The position numbers were made by a program, and so were the translations under genes. Of a stretch of 64,000 nucleotides of DNA, positions 43,875 to 50,751 are shown in pieces. The DNA is taken from NCBI RefSeq assembly GCF_000374645.1, contig NZ_KB894801.1, positions 62,001 through 126,000 of the forward strand, given 5' to 3'. A model generated the notes under the pieces. That model was given only the letters and a program-made list of their open reading frames with translations. It did no database searches and was not told where the DNA came from. The stretch's first letter is position 1. Each line of letters begins with the position of its first letter. This DNA comes from Arhodomonas aquaeolei DSM 8974. GTDB lineage: Bacteria; Pseudomonadota; Gammaproteobacteria; Nitrococcales; Nitrococcaceae.

Positions 43875-44101
43875 GAATTAGTGCCCCTTGGTTTCTTTTT
43901 TCAGGGCAGGATCACCCCGTTGGGGCCGTTAGTGGTCGGGGCCCCGTTTCGAGCGCATTCACGCTTTGTCCCCCAAGCAGCTGTTACTAAAGCATATCGG
44001 ATGCGCTTTCACAAATGACGCCGTTATCGGCGACCCGCCACCGCCTTCGGAATCACGGGCGCCGCCCCCATACTGAACGCATCGTCCGCCAAGGAACCGG
44101 G

Positions 44102-44713
44102 ATGCCCTCAATGACTGTGACCCTGCTGATCATCGGCGTGACCGTCGCCGTCTCCCTCGCCGCCTGGCAGCGCCCCACGCTGTTCGACGCGCTGATCTAC
44201 TGGCCTCCGGGCGTGGCGCGGGGCGAGTGGTGGCGGCTGCTCACCCACGGCTTCATTCACGCCGACGGCGCTCACCTGCTGTTCAACATGGTGACGTTCT
44301 ACTTTTTCGGCCGGGTCATGGAGCAGGTGCTGGTGCCCTACATCGGCGCGCCGGGCTACGCGCTGTTCTACCTCGCGGGGATCGTGGTCGCCATCGTGCC
44401 GACGCACATGCGTCACCGCCACGACCGCCTGTACCGCAGCCTGGGTGCCTCCGGTGCGGTATCCGCGGTCCTGTTCGCCTATATCCTGCTGCAGCCGTGG
44501 TCGACCCTGCTGGTGTTTTTCCTGCCGGTACCCGCGATCATCTTCGCCGTCGCGTATGTGGGCTACTCGGTCTGGGCCGACCGCCAGGCATCGGATAACA
44601 TCAACCATGGTGCCCATCTCGCCGGGGCCGCTTGGGGCGTGGTGTTCATGCTCGTGCTGGAGCCGCGGCTGGCGGGCCACTTCCTCCATGCACTGCTGAC
44701 CCCGCTGGGCTAG
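44102..44713 (+). CDS. Rhomboid family intramembrane serine protease
   Basis: A 203-residue membrane protein with six predicted helices. The catalytic dyad is visible: Ser118 in GASGAVSA and His172 in HLAGAAWG. The L1-loop WR motif (EWWRLLTHGFIHADGAHLLFNM) is also present. Rhomboids cleave transmembrane substrates inside the membrane; the substrate is unknown. Two ATGs lie close together (44102 and 44111). I chose the first because AAGGAACC lies at normal distance before it. A short CGGCCG-CAT-CGGCCG hairpin follows the stop. Confidence 0.9.
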   Translation: MPSMTVTLLIIGVTVAVSLAAWQRPTLFDALIYWPPGVARGEWWRLLTHGFIHADGAHLLFNMVTFYFFGRVMEQVLVPYIGAPGYALFYLAGIVVAIVPTHMRHRHDRLYRSLGASGAVSAVLFAYILLQPWSTLLVFFLPVPAIIFAVAYVGYSVWADRQASDNINHGAHLAGAAWGVVFMLVLEPRLAGHFLHALLTPLG

Positions 44714-44824
44714 CCGGCCGCATCGGCCGTGACGCCGCCCTTTCATTGGTCGACCGGGGGCTCCTGCTGCGTTAGCTTTGTCGCAGAGGAACGGATTCAG
44801 TGACGAACCGACCATGTTCCATGC

Positions 44825-45724
44825 ATGAGTGAACAGCGCCTCCCCTGGGACGACCTCCGGCTGGTCCTGGCGATTGCGCGTACGGGTTCCCTGTCCGGGG
44901 CGGCACGCCGGCTCCGGGTCAGTCACGCCACCGTCTATCGCCGCCTCGGTGACCTGGAGCGGCGTCTCGGCGTGCGCCTGTTCGAACGCCAGCGAAGCGG
45001 CTACACGCCGACGCCCGCCGGCGAGGAGGCCGCCGCGGCGGGCAAAAGGGTCGAGGACGAGGTCCTCGCGGTGGAGCGCCGGGTCGTCGGTCAGGACCTG
45101 CGGCCGTCCGGTACCGTTCGGGTGACCACCACGGACAGCCTGCTTCTCGGTCTGCTCTCGCCGCTGTTCGCCCGTTTCCGCCGCCTCGAACCCGACATCG
45201 CCCTGGAAGTCTCGGTGTCGGACGTGCTGTTCAGCCTGCCCCGGCGCGAGGCGGATGTCGCCCTGCGGGTGACCAGGCGGCCGCCGGAGCACCTCGTCGG
45301 CCAGTGTATCGGCACCCTGGCCCAGGCGGCGTATGTCTCGCGGGATCTCGTGACCGATCCGTCCTCGTCCCCGGATCCGGAAGAGCTGGACTGGATCGGG
45401 CCGGACGAGAGCTGGAGTCAGCGGGAGCTGATCCGGTGGATGGACGCGAGTGGCCACGATGGGCGCTGCCGGTTCCGGGCGGACACCCTGGTCGGCATGT
45501 ACGCGGCGGTGCGGGAGGGGATCGGCGCGGGGGTGCTGCCCTGCTATCTCGGCGACGCCGAGCCGCGCCTCACTCGTCTGACTGCACCGGTGCCGGAGCT
45601 TGCCATGGACCTGTGGATCCTGATGCATCCGGATCTTCGCGGGGTGGCGCGCATCCGGGCCTTTGCCACGTTCATGCGCGAGGCGGTGCGCGCCCTGCAG
45701 GACCGTCTCTCCGGCCACGGCTGA
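44825..45724 (+). CDS. LysR-type transcriptional regulator
   Basis: A 299-residue LysR regulator. The N-terminal winged helix (residues about 6-65) contains DLRLVLAIARTGSLSGAARRLRVSHATVYRRLGDLERRLGVRLFERQ, split by normal family spacing. The effector-binding domain follows (FARFRRLEPDIALEVSVS, VALRVTRRPPEHLVGQ, GIGAGVLPCYLGD). LysR regulators commonly control a divergent gene, but the upstream neighbour here is the rhomboid gene in the same direction, so the target is unclear. Confidence 0.92.
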   Translation: MSEQRLPWDDLRLVLAIARTGSLSGAARRLRVSHATVYRRLGDLERRLGVRLFERQRSGYTPTPAGEEAAAAGKRVEDEVLAVERRVVGQDLRPSGTVRVTTTDSLLLGLLSPLFARFRRLEPDIALEVSVSDVLFSLPRREADVALRVTRRPPEHLVGQCIGTLAQAAYVSRDLVTDPSSSPDPEELDWIGPDESWSQRELIRWMDASGHDGRCRFRADTLVGMYAAVREGIGAGVLPCYLGDAEPRLTRLTAPVPELAMDLWILMHPDLRGVARIRAFATFMREAVRALQDRLSGHG

Positions 45725-45801
45725 TCCGGCACCGCGGTTCGCCCCGGGATCATGGTTGTACGGGCATTACGATGCCCCGCCCGCCTGCACCGGCCACTCC
45801 C

Positions 45802-46032
45802 CTACGGAGTGCCGCGGCACCGCTGCGGTAAGGCCGCCGCCCCGCCGTCCCGGCGGCGGGCCCGCCGTCGGAGCGCGCGCGCGGCGCGAAACAAGGCCCG
45901 CAACGCTGCGCTGATCAGGTACAGCGTGACGGCACCGCGAGCGGCAGCCTGCATCTCCAGGCTCTGGTGCATCAACGTGCCGGTACGCAAATCGTTGTCA
46001 GGTGTGGGCACCTTCCGGTTTTCCGCATTCAT
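45802..46032 (-). CDS. Small hypothetical basic protein
   Basis: A 76-residue open frame with a good ribosome site (GGGAGGTCGCC before ATG at 46032). The first half (MNAENRKVPTPDNDLRTGTL, MHQSLEMQAAARGA) is polar. Then comes a hydrophobic-basic stretch (VTLYLISAALRALFRAARALRRRARRR) that could form an amphipathic or membrane-active helix. I do not recognise a family. The frame is better organised than a random GC-rich frame, but translation is not certain. It converges on the LysR gene, and its upstream region has strong palindromes (46170-46226). Confidence 0.45.
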   Translation of the reverse strand: MNAENRKVPTPDNDLRTGTLMHQSLEMQAAARGAVTLYLISAALRALFRAARALRRRARRRDGGAAALPQRCRGTP

Positions 46033-46169
46033 GGCGACCTCCCTTGATGTCGCGATCCCGCGTCCGCCCGCTACCGATTGCCGGGTCGAACCGCACTACG
46101 CCGTGATCAGCGTGTTCCGGGAAGCGTAAGCCTGTTCCTGAATGCAAAAAATTCCATATAGGCGGGGAT

Positions 46170-46191
46170 TGAGTTTGCATTAGTGCAAACT
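46170..46191. promoter_or_regulatory. Perfect AT-rich palindrome GAGTTTGCA-TTAG-TGCAAACTC
   Basis: Nine-base arms (46170-46178 and 46183-46191) around TTAG, in an unusually AT-rich patch of a GC-rich chromosome (neighbouring AAAAAATTCCATATAG, 46145-46160). On the minus strand TATATG near 46156 could be a -10 for the small gene at 45802-46032, with the palindrome just upstream as an operator. No regulator is assigned. Apart from this and the next two hairpins, the 287-bp gap 46033-46319 has no other feature. Confidence 0.55.
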
Positions 46192-46209
46192 CTTGGGCGT
46201 GATCGTCGA

Positions 46210-46226
46210 GGGTGCGCAACGCGCAC
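46210..46226. repeat. GGTGCGC-AAC-GCGCACC hairpin
   Basis: Perfect 7-bp arms (46210-46216 and 46220-46226) with a 3-nt loop, 19 bp from the AT-rich palindrome. Its function is unknown. Confidence 0.5.
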
Positions 46227-46273
46227 CGAGCGGACAAGGCAGCGGGTCGGGATCACCGGATGTCTTTACGCAC

Positions 46274-46318
46274 GGCAGGCCCCCCACCGTGATCCGTGGG
46301 GGTGGGAAGTGTCCTGCC
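46274..46318 (-). terminator. Two-part stem-loop directly after pyrD
   Basis: GGCAGG (46274-46279) pairs with CCTGCC (46313-46318), and inside it CCCCCAC (46281-46287) pairs with GTGGGGG (46296-46302). It begins one base beyond the pyrD stop. There is no T-run, so it is a possible non-canonical terminator or mRNA 3'-end stabiliser. Confidence 0.45.
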
Positions 46319-46319
46319 G

Positions 46320-47363
46320 CTACGTCTCGGCCGGCGACGGTCGCAGCGACTCGTCCCGGAGCGCCCTGGCGCACTCGCCAATCAGGCCCGGCCCCCGGTA
46401 AATCAGGCCGGTATAGAGCTGGATCAGCGCCGCCCCGGCCCGGCGCCGTGCCGCCGCGTCATCGTCGCAGGTGATACCCCCGACACCGATCAGCGGGACC
46501 CGGCCATCGAGCGCCCCGGCGAGTTGCGTGAGCGTGCGGCCGGCGCGGTCACGCAGCGGGGCGCCGCTCAGTCCCCCGGTCTCGGCGGCCATGCGGCTAT
46601 CGGTAAGGCCGTCCCGGGACAGCGTGGTGTTGGTCGCGGTAACGCCGTCGATGCCGCAGGCGAGCACGCGCTCGGCCATGACCGCGACCTCGCCCGCGGC
46701 CATGTCGGGCGAAATCTTGATCACCAGCGGGACGCGTCGGCCGTGCCGGCCGGTGAGACGTTCCCGGGTCTCGCACACCGCCTCGAGCAGCGCGCCCAGG
46801 TGATCGCCGCCCTGGAGCTCGCGCAGGCCGGGGGTGTTCGGTGACGACACGTTCACCACGACGTAGTCCGCGTGGGCGTAGACCCGTTCCAGGCAGTGCC
46901 GGTAGTCGTCCACCGCGGCGGTCAGCGGGGTGTCCCGGTTTTTGCCGATGTTGACCCCCACGACGCCCTCGAACCGCCGTGCCTGGAGGCGCCCGACCAG
47001 ATGGTCCACGCCTTTGTTGTTGAAGCCGAAACGGTTGATCAGGGCGGTATCGCCGGGCAGGCGGAACAGTCGTGGGCGCGGGTTCCCCGGCTGCGGGCGC
47101 GGCGTCACCGTGCCCACCTCGACGAAGCCGAAGCCCAGCGCACCCAGGGCGTCGACGTGGTCGCCGTTTTTGTCGAGGCCGGCCGCCAGTCCCACCGGGT
47201 TGGGGAAACGCAGGCCCATGACCGTGACCGGGTCACCGGCGGGCGGCCGCGCGGCCAGCCCGTTCAGCCCCAGGGCATGGAGCCGGTCGAGGCCGGCAAG
47301 GGTCAGCTCGTGGGCACGTTCGGCATCCAGTGAGAACAGCAGCGGACGGATCAGGCGGTACAA
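46320..47363 (-). CDS. pyrD: Dihydroorotate dehydrogenase (quinone), class 2
   Basis: Membrane-associated FMN enzyme of pyrimidine synthesis that oxidises dihydroorotate with quinone. The 347-residue protein has the class 2 N-terminal amphipathic extension (MYRLIRPLLFSLDAERAHEL) and the FMN-site motifs GLAAGLDKNGDHVDAL and GFVEVGTVTPRPQPGNPRPRLFR. NRFGFNNKGVD, the catalytic Ser region VVVNVSSPNTPGLR and IGVGGI near the C-terminus are also present. The gene appears monocistronic: the PilZ-like gene ends 60 bp upstream on the same strand and could be co-transcribed. Confidence 0.95.
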   Translation of the reverse strand: MYRLIRPLLFSLDAERAHELTLAGLDRLHALGLNGLAARPPAGDPVTVMGLRFPNPVGLAAGLDKNGDHVDALGALGFGFVEVGTVTPRPQPGNPRPRLFRLPGDTALINRFGFNNKGVDHLVGRLQARRFEGVVGVNIGKNRDTPLTAAVDDYRHCLERVYAHADYVVVNVSSPNTPGLRELQGGDHLGALLEAVCETRERLTGRHGRRVPLVIKISPDMAAGEVAVMAERVLACGIDGVTATNTTLSRDGLTDSRMAAETGGLSGAPLRDRAGRTLTQLAGALDGRVPLIGVGGITCDDDAAARRRAGAALIQLYTGLIYRGPGLIGECARALRDESLRPSPAET

Positions 47364-47422
47364 CGGCGCACTCCAGGCCGGCGGTGGCCGCCCCGGCGGC
47401 GTGCGGGGCGGGTTGAGGGCGA

Positions 47423-47725
47423 TCAGTCGTCGCGGCGCAGGCGGCCGCTGACGCGGAAGCGGTTGCCGGGGCGGACGTCGACCTGTTCCACCTCCATGAC
47501 CGCTTCCAGCGGATGGGGCTCGTCGGGGCGCTCCGGCACGCGCAGGCGCAGGCCCGCGCCGGGGACCACGGCGGCGTCCGTCTCGAAGGTGACCCGCTCG
47601 GCGGCGATCTGCAGGTCGGCCCCCTGCTGGATCCGCCGGCTGCCCTGCTCGCGGAAGGTTACCTCCGCCGCGGAGAATTCACTGCGGAAGCGGTTACGCG
47701 GTTCGGTATCGGTGGATATGCTCAT
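47423..47725 (-). CDS. PilZ-like small protein
   Basis: A 100-residue protein (MSISTDTEPRNRFRSEFSAAEV...) with an N-terminal RNRFR element resembling the RxxxR of PilZ c-di-GMP-binding domains and a beta-rich body ending GNRFRVSGRLRRDD. The second PilZ element (D/N-x-S-x-x-G) is not clearly preserved, so c-di-GMP binding is uncertain. I chose the ATG at 47725; upstream in-frame sequence has no coding look. An extended -10 promoter candidate lies at 47759-47788. It precedes pyrD on the same strand. Confidence 0.55.
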   Translation of the reverse strand: MSISTDTEPRNRFRSEFSAAEVTFREQGSRRIQQGADLQIAAERVTFETDAAVVPGAGLRLRVPERPDEPHPLEAVMEVEQVDVRPGNRFRVSGRLRRDD

Positions 47726-47758
47726 CGTCGTCACCCCCAGCTCGGAAAACGGCGCGGG

Positions 47759-47788
47759 ATTATCCCATCCCGACCCCGTCGCTGCCAT
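47759..47788 (-). promoter_or_regulatory. Candidate promoter for the PilZ-like gene (and pyrD)
   Basis: On the minus strand ATGGCA (47783-47788), 18 bp, then extended -10 TGG-GATAAT (GATAAT at 47759-47764). Transcription would start near 47752, about 27 nt before the ATG at 47725. Confidence 0.45.
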
Positions 47789-47965
47789 ACGATGGTGTCG
47801 TCATGGACGCGGGCACACAGGCCCGCGGACCTGCCCGCGAGTCGCGACCCCCGGCCGCCCTCCGCTGGCGACCTGCCAAGCATGGTCGCTCGCGGCACGT
47901 TTTGCCAGCCGGCCGCCCCGGCCACCGTGTTACGCTTGCCGTCACCCATGTGTAACGGGACTACC

Positions 47966-48442
47966 ATGAGCGACACCCTGCCCGAGCTCGCACCGCGGCT
48001 GAGCGCCATCATCGAGGCGCTGACGCCGGCGTCCATCGTTGCCGTCGGAGGCGGACTGGCGCCGGAAGAGCGCTGGCACGCGATCACTACGACGCTCGCC
48101 GCCGACGATGCGCTGGGACATCTGCAGCCGGGCGTGCGCTTCGATCTGGCTCTGGCGGACGCCGCCACCGGGCCCGCTGGAGAAGACGCCGCCGTGATCC
48201 TGGCCCGCCTGCGCGACCTGTGCGCGAGGCACGTGCTGGTGGCTACCCATGATGGCGCCGCCGCGCCCTGGCGGCGGCGTGACCTCGTCGGTCTCGGTTA
48301 TGTCCATCTCGGCGACTGCGTCGAAGGCCGACGCGAGGTGCGGTTGTTCGAATTCGATATCTCCACCTACAAGACGACGCCGGACTGGTTGAGCCCACGC
48401 AACTGGGCCAATCCGGAAATGTGGGACCGCTACCGCTGGTAG
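47966..48442 (+). CDS. DUF6231-like conserved hypothetical protein
   Basis: A 158-residue soluble protein. The C-terminal stretch FDISTYKTTPDWLSPRNWAN followed by PEMWDRYRW, and the SIVAVGGG segment, resemble a conserved gammaproteobacterial family of unknown function (DUF6231 by recollection). Its middle (FDLALADAATG, LRDLCARHVLVATHDG) suggests a Rossmann-like alpha/beta fold. I chose the ATG at 47966; another ATG six codons upstream (47948) is possible. The 3' end overlaps the convergent hydrolase gene by 13 bp. Confidence 0.7.
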   Translation: MSDTLPELAPRLSAIIEALTPASIVAVGGGLAPEERWHAITTTLAADDALGHLQPGVRFDLALADAATGPAGEDAAVILARLRDLCARHVLVATHDGAAAPWRRRDLVGLGYVHLGDCVEGRREVRLFEFDISTYKTTPDWLSPRNWANPEMWDRYRW

Positions 48443-49290
48443 ACGCCGGCCGCGCGGAGCCAGTGCAGGACCCTGTCGGCCACCGGCTGCCAGTGCGGCT
48501 CCAGCATCATGCCGTGTCCCACCCGGCCGGCGAGTTCGTAGTCCGCGCCGATCTGCTGCGCCGCGGAGCGCAGCTCTTCCGGTGCGAACAGCGCGTCCTC
48601 CGCGGCGGCCACCAGCAGTGTCGGCACCCCGGCCCGGCGCAGCGCCGCGGCACTCGGCAACGGTCCGAACGTCATCTCCCACAACGCCCGGGGCGATTCC
48701 CGCTGCATCAGCGGCGCGAAACGCTCGACCACTGCGTCCGGGACCCGCGGTGAGAACAGGGCGCGGCGGGCCACGTCGATATCCACCAGCGCCGGACCGG
48801 CCCCCTGAAGCATCGAGAGCTGGCCGGCGAGCATCGGGTCGCGCCCCATCAGGCGCAGGCCGGAGCCCAGCAGCCCGGTGGGCGGGACCGGTGCCAGCAG
48901 CACCGCTGCCGCAACCTCGTGCCGCGCGCGCTCGATCAGGCGCTGCACGACGAACCCGCCCATGGAGTGGCCGACGAGGATGCAGGGTTCCCCGGTCCGG
49001 GCCATTACCGACTCGACGTCCGCCACGTAGGCGGCGATGCCGGCGGTATCCAGGCGTCCGCCGCTGTCGCCGTGGCCGCGCAGGCTCACTGCGAGGCCGG
49101 GCACGCCGGCCGAGGCCAGGTGGTCCAGCCAGTGGGCCTGCCAGCACCAGGCGGCCGCATACGCACCGTGGACGAGGATCACCGGCGGTGAGCGGCGCCG
49201 GTGCACAGGCAGACCCGGGTGACGCACCTCCAGCGACGGCACCGGCCCTGCCGCCATGGCGTCCAGCCAGTCCGTCCAGGTACCGAACAT
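48430..49290 (-). CDS. Alpha/beta hydrolase family protein
   Basis: A 286-residue alpha/beta-fold hydrolase. It shows the oxyanion-hole HGAYAAAWCWQ, the nucleophile elbow GHSMGG (Ser), an acid in AAAEDALFAPEE and the catalytic His in RVGHGMMLEP near the C-terminus. The substrate (ester, lactone or lipid) is not predictable. The ATG overlaps the stop of the upstream MFS gene by one base (TGATG), so uptake or efflux and hydrolysis are produced together. The 3' end overlaps the DUF6231-like gene by 13 bp. Confidence 0.88.
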   Translation of the reverse strand: MFGTWTDWLDAMAAGPVPSLEVRHPGLPVHRRRSPPVILVHGAYAAAWCWQAHWLDHLASAGVPGLAVSLRGHGDSGGRLDTAGIAAYVADVESVMARTGEPCILVGHSMGGFVVQRLIERARHEVAAAVLLAPVPPTGLLGSGLRLMGRDPMLAGQLSMLQGAGPALVDIDVARRALFSPRVPDAVVERFAPLMQRESPRALWEMTFGPLPSAAALRRAGVPTLLVAAAEDALFAPEELRSAAQQIGADYELAGRVGHGMMLEPHWQPVADRVLHWLRAAGVYQR

Positions 49291-50546
49291 CAGGCCTGTC
49301 CCCGCCGGCCGAGGACAAACCAGACCAGGCCGGCGGACTGCAACAGCGCCAGCGTCCCGAGGCAGACCGTGTAACCGGTAGCGCCGTAAGTGCTGGTCGC
49401 CGGATCCTCCCAGAGGTGAAGTACGCCGCCCATGCCCCACTGCACCGCGAACGCGCCAACGAACACCAGCAGATTCAGCGCGGTATTCGCGCGTCCGGCC
49501 AGCTGGCCGTGGAAGTGCTGCGAGAGCGCGGCGTACGGCACAGTGCCGGAGGTGCCGAGGAGACCGAAGGCCATCCACAGCATCAGCGGGAAGGCGCCGC
49601 CGGAGAGGATCAGCGCGATCTCGACGAGCAGGAAGCCCGTCATGCCGCACACGGCGACGGTCCCCGGTGCCACCCCGCGCCGCGCGAACCGGGTCGCCAC
49701 GGTGCCGGAGAGCAGGAAGCCGGCCACCACCGCCAGGCTCAGCCCGGTGAGATGCAGGGCCACGCCGCCGCGGTCCAGCCCGGCCACGTCCCGTAGCCAC
49801 GGCCCCGCCCACAGCCCCTGTATGGCGAGGAACGCCGCCTGCGAGGCAACCGTGAACGGTGCCAACCGCCAGAAATAGCGGTCGCGGAAGACCTTGGCAA
49901 TCCCACCGAGCTGCTGTCCCAGGCCCAGATGCGCCGGGGCCTCCTCGTGTTCCGGCGCAACCTGGAGCAGTGTCAGCGAGATGAGCACGGAAAAACCCGC
50001 GAGACCGATGAACAGCATCTCCCAGCTCGTAAAGCCGAGCAGCCACTCCACCGGGGCGGTTGCGGCGAGGGCGCCCGTGCTGCCCACCGCCATCAGGCAG
50101 CCGTTGATGAACGGCAGCCGGCGCGCCGGGAACCACTGCACGAAGGCCTTGAACGCGGCCATCATGCAGCCGGATACGCCGAGACCGATAAACGCGCGCC
50201 CGACGGTCAGGCTGACCAGCGAGTCCCCCTGGGCGAACAGCCACGCGCCGAGCCCTGCGATCAGCAGCAATGCGGCCTCGACCCGCCGCGGGCCGAAACG
50301 GTCAAGCAGCATCCCCAGCGGCAGCTGGGCAACGGCGAACGCCAGGAAGAACGCGCTGGTGAGCAGCCCCAGGTCGGCGGCATTGATACCCGTGTCCGCC
50401 ACCAGGTTGGGGGCGATCACGGAATTGACCGTTCGGTAGATGTAGGACAGGAAATAGCCGAGGGCGAACGGCACGAACACGCAGAGCGCCGTTGCCACGC
50501 CTGGCCTTGTCGATGTCTGTCCCGCCATGTCGCCGGAGGAGCTCAT
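49290..50546 (-). CDS. MFS transporter (12 TM), substrate unknown
   Basis: A 418-residue major facilitator with about twelve hydrophobic helices. The N-terminus ATALCVFVPFALGYFLSYIYRTVNSVIAPNLV and the motif A-like GMLLDRFGPRRVEAAL are typical, as is GRAFIGLGVSGCMMAAFKAF, which resembles the phosphate/sugar-phosphate or nitrate porter clades. Immediate overlap with an alpha/beta hydrolase gene suggests transport of an ester or amide substrate that is then cleaved. The 205-bp region to pepN shows no clear regulatory element. Confidence 0.88.
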   Translation of the reverse strand: MSSSGDMAGQTSTRPGVATALCVFVPFALGYFLSYIYRTVNSVIAPNLVADTGINAADLGLLTSAFFLAFAVAQLPLGMLLDRFGPRRVEAALLLIAGLGAWLFAQGDSLVSLTVGRAFIGLGVSGCMMAAFKAFVQWFPARRLPFINGCLMAVGSTGALAATAPVEWLLGFTSWEMLFIGLAGFSVLISLTLLQVAPEHEEAPAHLGLGQQLGGIAKVFRDRYFWRLAPFTVASQAAFLAIQGLWAGPWLRDVAGLDRGGVALHLTGLSLAVVAGFLLSGTVATRFARRGVAPGTVAVCGMTGFLLVEIALILSGGAFPLMLWMAFGLLGTSGTVPYAALSQHFHGQLAGRANTALNLLVFVGAFAVQWGMGGVLHLWEDPATSTYGATGYTVCLGTLALLQSAGLVWFVLGRRGQA

Positions 50547-50751
50547 GCCCTGCCCCCTGTGCCCGAAAGCGATGCAGTCTAACAGAGGCCCCGGGGGGCG
50601 GCATGGCGCGGTGCGGAACGGCGGTGGCCGTCACCGGTCAATCGTGCAAGGCGTCCCTAGGCCATACCGGTCTGGGGCGATACCCTAGTGTCCTGGTCCA
50701 GGACATCGGGGATCCGTCGCCGCGGACCCGAAACCGGAATTGGGAGAATCG

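Noticed and set aside
44021-44036. Exact GCCGATAA on the minus strand as a sigma-28 promoter for the GGDEF-EAL gene
   Set aside because: No -35 match at the required spacing, it lies about 150 bp from the start codon, and the sequence is half of a CGCCG-TTAT-CGGCG hairpin, so a chance match is more likely.
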